Positions 60,059-64,000 of a stretch of 64,000 nucleotides of DNA are shown piece by piece. The stretch spans positions 248,001 through 312,000 of the forward strand of contig JAEERW010000003.1 in the NCBI GenBank assembly GCA_016286055.1, written 5' to 3'. Below the pieces are notes generated by a model. That model saw only the letters and a list, made by a program, of their open reading frames with translations, made no database searches and was not told where the DNA came from. Origin of the DNA: Bacteroidales bacterium. Its GTDB lineage: Bacteria; Bacteroidota; Bacteroidia; Bacteroidales; UBA3824. The number at the start of each line of letters is the position of its first letter. The first letter of the stretch is position 1. The position numbers and the translations under genes were made by a program.

Positions 60059-61810
60059 TTAAATGAGCACCAACGATGACAGCGGTTCTGCTGTTATTTC
60101 AAATTGATTGCCCGTAGCGGTAAATGTTTTACCTGTGAGATAGTCGGTGAGCACGCTGAGGTTTGTGTTATTAAGGATGATGGTTTGCGAGGTTGTTTCT
60201 CTGTTGAAAACAAATATTACTCTATTTTGCTTGCCGTACCGTTCAAAAGCATACACACGTGTGTCTTTCGGTGAGGTTAGCGTGCGCCATTTGCCAGTAC
60301 GCAGAGATGATTTTTCTTTGCGAAGCCTTATTAGCCTTTTGTAAAAGTTGTACATATCTTCCGAAAACTTCAATCGGTCGAATGTGCTACACCTTATGCC
60401 GTTGTTAATCCTATATTCGGGTGAAAAATCAATGTCGCTCCACATCATTGGCTTGCGGCAGTCGGGGTCGTTTCCTCCCCACATACCAGCCTCGTCGCCA
60501 TAGTATATCATTGGTGAGCCTATAAACGCAAACTGAAACACTATCATCATTTTTTGGATAAGTAGTTCGCGTTTAAGTGGTTTGCGTGTGCGATAATGCT
60601 TGTCGTCGGCATGCGAGTTCGCAAAAAACTTGCCTATGCTGCCAAAGCGTTTGAGTCTACGGTTAACTATGTACGATGCTATGCGCTCTGTGTCGTGAGT
60701 GTCTAAAATATTCTGCATCATATAGTTGCACTCGGTAGGATAGAGGCTTAGCAACTCTTTGAGCCTTTGGTCAAACTCGTTTGCGGTGTAGTACTCTTTC
60801 TCTGCGGCAAAAAAACGGCACGCGGCTTCTAACAATCCGTAGTTCATTACCGAATCAAAAATCCTTTCATTTAGATAAGGCTTGATAACGTCTTCTGGTT
60901 CAATCAGTTCGCCAAGAAACAAACAATCACTTTTAAGCGATTTTACATATTTGTTGGCCTTTTGCCAAAAGTCTATCGGCACTCCTATGGCGTGGTCTAT
61001 GCGCCAACCGTCAATACCTTGCTTTTTAACGCCGTCTACCACAGGTGTCAACCATCTGCGTAGTGTGGCAAATACATATTTCTGAACCTCTTCCGATTTG
61101 TAATTGAGTTTTGGCATCTCTTTTACAAAGCCCCAGAATTTGTCGTAGCAGAGTTCTTTTTTGGTGGATTTTTCAAAGTTGATATGAAACCACGATGCAT
61201 ATTTTGATTTTTCGCGATGTTTAAGTACGTCTTGAAATGGCACACTGTTGTAGCCTATGTGGTTGAATACTCCGTCAAAAACCACTTTCATCCCAAGTGC
61301 GTGAGCACGCTCTATGAGGGTTAGGGTTTCTCGGTCGGCTGTTGTCCACGATGCGTTTTCGTAGTCGTCGAAATTTTCTTTCTTTATTATCTCAATGTCG
61401 TGGCGTGGGTTGCTTCCAAAAAAAGGGTCGGTGTGCAGATAATTTGTGCCGTCGTATTTGTGGAGCGATGGTGAATATTGCAACGGTGTGATATATAGTG
61501 CGTTAATACCCAAATCTTTGAGGTATTCCAACTTTTGGATTATGCCGTTGACATCTCCACAGTAACGCCGTCGGAGCATATTTGTTTTTAACGGCGCATT
61601 GTTCTGTTTTTCGCATTCGTCGGCTTCGTACCAATCCGATGTCCAACTGTGTATTTGCCACGGATGTTTTCGGTTGAGCGCAAAGGGAGTAGTGCCTTCT
61701 ATGTCGGAGGCAGTGATAGGGTTGTTGATGTTGGTGCGGCAAAATCTTTCGGGAAAGATTTGATACCAAACAGCGTTTTTAGCCCATTGCGGACCGTTAT
61801 TGGCGTGCAT
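60059..61810 (-). CDS. Glycoside hydrolase family 13 alpha-amylase / neopullulanase-type enzyme
   Basis: A 583-residue GH13 enzyme without signal peptide, so probably cytosolic, acting on maltodextrins or cyclodextrins. Catalytic residues are visible: DGVFNHIGYNS (region I), GIDGWRIDHAIGV (region II, Asp nucleophile), FLGELIEPE (region III, Glu acid/base) and ILDTHDTERI (region IV, Asp). WYQIFPERF near the N-terminus and DPFFGSNPRHDIEIIKK fit the neopullulanase/maltogenic amylase subgroup, although the N-terminal starch-binding domain common there is missing. The start overlaps the end of dapA by 14 bases, so both are probably co-transcribed. Confidence 0.9.
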   Translation of the reverse strand: MHANNGPQWAKNAVWYQIFPERFCRTNINNPITASDIEGTTPFALNRKHPWQIHSWTSDWYEADECEKQNNAPLKTNMLRRRYCGDVNGIIQKLEYLKDLGINALYITPLQYSPSLHKYDGTNYLHTDPFFGSNPRHDIEIIKKENFDDYENASWTTADRETLTLIERAHALGMKVVFDGVFNHIGYNSVPFQDVLKHREKSKYASWFHINFEKSTKKELCYDKFWGFVKEMPKLNYKSEEVQKYVFATLRRWLTPVVDGVKKQGIDGWRIDHAIGVPIDFWQKANKYVKSLKSDCLFLGELIEPEDVIKPYLNERIFDSVMNYGLLEAACRFFAAEKEYYTANEFDQRLKELLSLYPTECNYMMQNILDTHDTERIASYIVNRRLKRFGSIGKFFANSHADDKHYRTRKPLKRELLIQKMMIVFQFAFIGSPMIYYGDEAGMWGGNDPDCRKPMMWSDIDFSPEYRINNGIRCSTFDRLKFSEDMYNFYKRLIRLRKEKSSLRTGKWRTLTSPKDTRVYAFERYGKQNRVIFVFNRETTSQTIILNNTNLSVLTDYLTGKTFTATGNQFEITAEPLSSLVLI

Positions 61811-62684
61811 TAGTTATCGAGGTGATTATTTTTTCTCTAACGCTTTCGCACACAGGCACTAACGGCAAACGTAGATTCTCTTTGATAATGCCGAGGTATG
61901 CGAGTGCTGCTTTTGCTCCCGCAGGACTTCCATCTTCAAAGAGTGCGTTCATAAGGTCCAACAACTTGAAGTGTATTTTAGTTGCCGACTTGAAATCGCC
62001 TTTGGCACAGAGGTTTACCATCGATGAAAATTCTTTTGGCAATACGTTTGCTATTACTGATATTACGCCCGTTGCGCCAAGAGAGTACATCGGCAAAGTG
62101 AGTGCATCGTCGCCAGAAATCAACGATAGACTTTCTGGTTTGGTTTTGATAATGTTCATTATCTGAGCCATATTGCCGCTTGCCTCTTTTACTGCTATGA
62201 TTTTTGGACAGTCTTTGGCAAGTTGCACTACGGTTTGAGCGTCCACATTGCGTGATGTTCTTCCGGGCACATTATAGATCACGATTGGCAACGGACTTGC
62301 TGTGGCTATTGCCTTAAAATGCTCGTAAATGCCTCTTTGATTGGGCTTTGTGTAAAATGGCGAAATGCTAAGTATGGCATCGATTCCTTTAAGGTCGGTG
62401 TTTTTGATTTCGTCGATGATGGCGGCTGTGTTGTTGCCACCGATGCCGTACATTATTGGAACTCTGTTGTTTACGTATTCCACAACGAACTTTCTCAGTT
62501 GTTGGCGTTCTTGCGGAGTAAGAGTAGATGGCTCTCCTGTGGTTCCTTGCATGGCTATGAAGTTGATTCCGCCGTCAATTATATAGTCTAAAAGGCTTTG
62601 TAGTGAGGGGTAATCGATATTTCCGTTGTTGTCGAACGGCGTTATTAAGGCTACGCCTGTGCCGTTAAATAATTCACTCTGCAT
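61797..62684 (-). CDS. dapA: 4-hydroxy-tetrahydrodipicolinate synthase
   Basis: Condenses pyruvate with aspartate semialdehyde in lysine and diaminopimelate synthesis. The 295-residue TIM-barrel protein has GTTGEPSTL (residues 45-53), the Tyr of the catalytic relay in VIYNVPGRTSRN (about 134-145), the Schiff-base Lys in KIIAVKEASGN (about 163-173) and ISGDDALTL. Full length. Overlaps the amylase gene downstream by 14 bases. Confidence 0.94.
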   Translation of the reverse strand: MQSELFNGTGVALITPFDNNGNIDYPSLQSLLDYIIDGGINFIAMQGTTGEPSTLTPQERQQLRKFVVEYVNNRVPIMYGIGGNNTAAIIDEIKNTDLKGIDAILSISPFYTKPNQRGIYEHFKAIATASPLPIVIYNVPGRTSRNVDAQTVVQLAKDCPKIIAVKEASGNMAQIMNIIKTKPESLSLISGDDALTLPMYSLGATGVISVIANVLPKEFSSMVNLCAKGDFKSATKIHFKLLDLMNALFEDGSPAGAKAALAYLGIIKENLRLPLVPVCESVREKIITSITNARQ

Positions 62685-62737
62685 ATTGGAGTTGTGCTTT
62701 TGATTATTTGATTATTGTGTTTTAGATTTTGGCATCC

Positions 62738-63289
62738 TTATTTGCGGGATATTACCGTAAGATACTGCTTAATTCTGTTGATTAGTTCGTCAGTTTCAGG
62801 AACGCGTCCGTCTTTGTATTCGAGTGCAAAGTCGGCAAAGTCGTTTTCTTTAAACTTCATCGACACTTTAAACTTGGCTTTCGACAGCCCCATCACATAG
62901 TCCACGCAAAGATTTTCCGTGGTGCAAATGTTTATAAGTATGTCGTAGTCGGTGTTTATAAAGTCTTCCACGTGTTGGTTTTTCGGATATCCCAGCAATG
63001 TGGTCTTCTCTATCGAAAAGAGCCTGATGTTTGGGCTGGGCGTGTAGTAACGCAGCATCTCCTCGTTGAGTACCATTCCTAAGGCGTTCACGTTTTTGCC
63101 ACTCTCCACAAGACTGGTGATAAATCGTCTTGCCGAAAAATAATTGGCCTGTATAGTGGAGTCGAAAAGCAACCCTATTGTGGTGGCCGAGTCGATATTG
63201 TGGTACGATTTCTGCCGATGCACTTTCTCCGCCTTCTTTCGAAGCCGTTTGCATCCCATTTTCTGCCGTGTCTGTAATAAAAATTTCAT
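62738..63289 (-). CDS. DUF6913 family protein
   Basis: A 183-residue protein resembling the Bacteroidota DUF6913 family of unknown function. The N-terminus is very basic (KMGCKRLRKKAEKVHRQKSY), followed by IGLLFDSTIQANYFSARRFI, LGMVLNEEMLRYY, TLLGYPKNQHVEDFINTDYDILINIC and VDYVMGLSKAKFKVSMKF, with no signal peptide or membrane helix. It is upstream of dapA on the same strand with a gap of 53 bases. Probably cytosolic. Confidence 0.75.
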   Translation of the reverse strand: MKFLLQTRQKMGCKRLRKKAEKVHRQKSYHNIDSATTIGLLFDSTIQANYFSARRFITSLVESGKNVNALGMVLNEEMLRYYTPSPNIRLFSIEKTTLLGYPKNQHVEDFINTDYDILINICTTENLCVDYVMGLSKAKFKVSMKFKENDFADFALEYKDGRVPETDELINRIKQYLTVISRK

Positions 63290-63363
63290 ACCGCAATGTT
63301 ACTAAAAAAAAACGATTTCGGCATCAATCTTTATGTTATTTTATTATGAATGGGCATTTTTTT

Positions 63364-63909
63364 TCAAAATCCACGGTAACGGTATCCATATCCGCCGTAC
63401 ACTGGATAAATATTGTGCGATTGCGAAACTTTAAAACCTATTGACAATGAGGGTGTTATCTGATATGTTGCCCCAAATGTCGCCATATAGCCGTCGTTTG
63501 CCGAATTGTATCGTGTACGTGGCTCGCCGTAATGGTTGTTGGCGTAGATTATGCTGCCCGTTAATAGCAGACGTTCAGATGCAAGATACGACGCTTCTAC
63601 ACTGTAATAGTTGGTTATTGTTCTAAGTTTTTGATACGTAGGCGCTTCTTCGTAATCTGAAAATACTGGTGCTTTGAGACTTGAAAACGACATTCCAAAA
63701 CCTACGTTCACGTGAAAACGCTTGTCGAGGCCGTATTTGGCATGGCGGTTTTTGCTCTCACGTATGCTTTCGCGCACAGGGGTCTGAGCATATGGCTCTG
63801 CCTGATACAGTTGAAATGTAGTGTCTGAGTGTTGATATTCAATTATTTCCTGCGCCCAGACGTTTGCTGAAAACAGCGACGCACATATTATTATGGCTAA
63901 TTTTTTCAT
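63364..63909 (-). CDS. Small outer-membrane-type beta-strand protein
   Basis: A 181-residue protein with a signal peptide (residues 1-19, ending NVWAQ), a polar region (20-65), then about five amphipathic strands with aromatic girdles: FHVNVGFGMSFSSL, YYSVEASYLASERLLLTGSIIY, YMATFGATYQITPSLSIGFKVSQS, and a Tyr/Gly-rich end YGGYGYRYRGF. The strand pattern fits a small outer-membrane barrel or half-barrel. Not recognised by name. Confidence 0.68.
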   Translation of the reverse strand: MKKLAIIICASLFSANVWAQEIIEYQHSDTTFQLYQAEPYAQTPVRESIRESKNRHAKYGLDKRFHVNVGFGMSFSSLKAPVFSDYEEAPTYQKLRTITNYYSVEASYLASERLLLTGSIIYANNHYGEPRTRYNSANDGYMATFGATYQITPSLSIGFKVSQSHNIYPVYGGYGYRYRGF

Positions 63910-64000
63910 AAGGCTGTGTTATAAACTTTTCAAGCGTAAAGATACTGATTTAAATCATATATGCTACCGTTGTTAAAAACTTTTAACACATTTTTTCAAA

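Noticed and set aside
60874..60881. Third AGATAAGG copy as a further member of the RNA family
   Set aside because: It lies inside the coding sequence of the GH13 amylase, with none of the other landmarks or helices.
63971..63995. Terminator at the right edge (TGTTAAAA-AC-TTTTAACA then T-rich)
   Set aside because: The stem is made almost only of A-T pairs with a two-base loop, which cannot form as drawn; a chance palindrome is more likely.

Overview
The window is a stretch of chromosome from a member of the Bacteroidales (Bacteroidota). Most recognisable promoters carry the Bacteroidota -7 element TAnnTTTG and ribosome-binding sites are weak. The window also holds the type IX secretion proteins PorU and PorV, DUF5063 and DUF6913 family proteins, Bacteroidota-type SPOR and barrel proteins, and a tmRNA whose tag reads GNNYDYALAA. 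Most of it is ordinary core genome: ftsY (cut by the left edge), dus, cca, porU-porV, ssrA, cysK-aat-clpA-clpS-thioesterase, pyrE, a YicC-type RNase gene, fabG, metH, mfd and dapA. Between these blocks lie accessory islands.

Layout. 1-6.5 kb: ftsY, dus, an AAA-ATPase/PD-(D/E)XK protein, a structured RNA followed by a small HTH gene, two small genes of unknown function, an NSS transporter and two identical tRNA-Asp genes. 6.6-10 kb: a leftward run of envelope genes (beta-propeller, SPOR-like, DUF5063, NlpC/P60). 10-17.8 kb: cca, porU, porV, tmRNA, a HAD phosphatase and tRNA-Tyr. 17.8-22.4 kb: a compact leftward operon joining the N-degron pathway (aat, clpA, clpS) to cysK and a thioesterase. 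22.4-26.6 kb: accessory island with a ParE/RelE-type toxin-antitoxin pair, a BRO/DinD-like gene, a second structured RNA, an EcoRI-type adenine methyltransferase and a DUF262-HNH nuclease. 26.8-32.7 kb: pyrE, yicC, fabG, a muramidase without signal peptide and a VWA membrane protein. 32.7-40.8 kb: an orphan antitoxin with a nuclease remnant, a membrane protein, RecQ and a 1580-residue exonuclease-RecQ-UvrD fusion. 40.8-52.3 kb: a TPR-PAS-PAS-SpoIIE sensor phosphatase, MmcQ/YjbR, a YhcG-type nuclease, metH, an FkbM methyltransferase, a barrel-like protein, a WG-repeat protein and tRNA-Pro. 52.5-55.9 kb: a lipoprotein and a lysis-like cassette (amidase without signal peptide plus three small membrane proteins). 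55.9-64 kb: mfd, an XRE regulator, a GH13 amylase, dapA, a DUF6913 protein and a small barrel protein.

The most unusual observation is a pair of long structured RNAs, at 3271-3488 and 24221-24441. They lie 20 kb apart, upstream of unrelated genes, yet share ordered sequence landmarks at near-identical spacing and end about 45 nt before the next start codon. I do not recognise them as a known family. Other leads are the methyltransferase/DUF262-HNH pair, the three-part helicase fusion beside a normal RecQ, and the amidase-centred membrane cassette.
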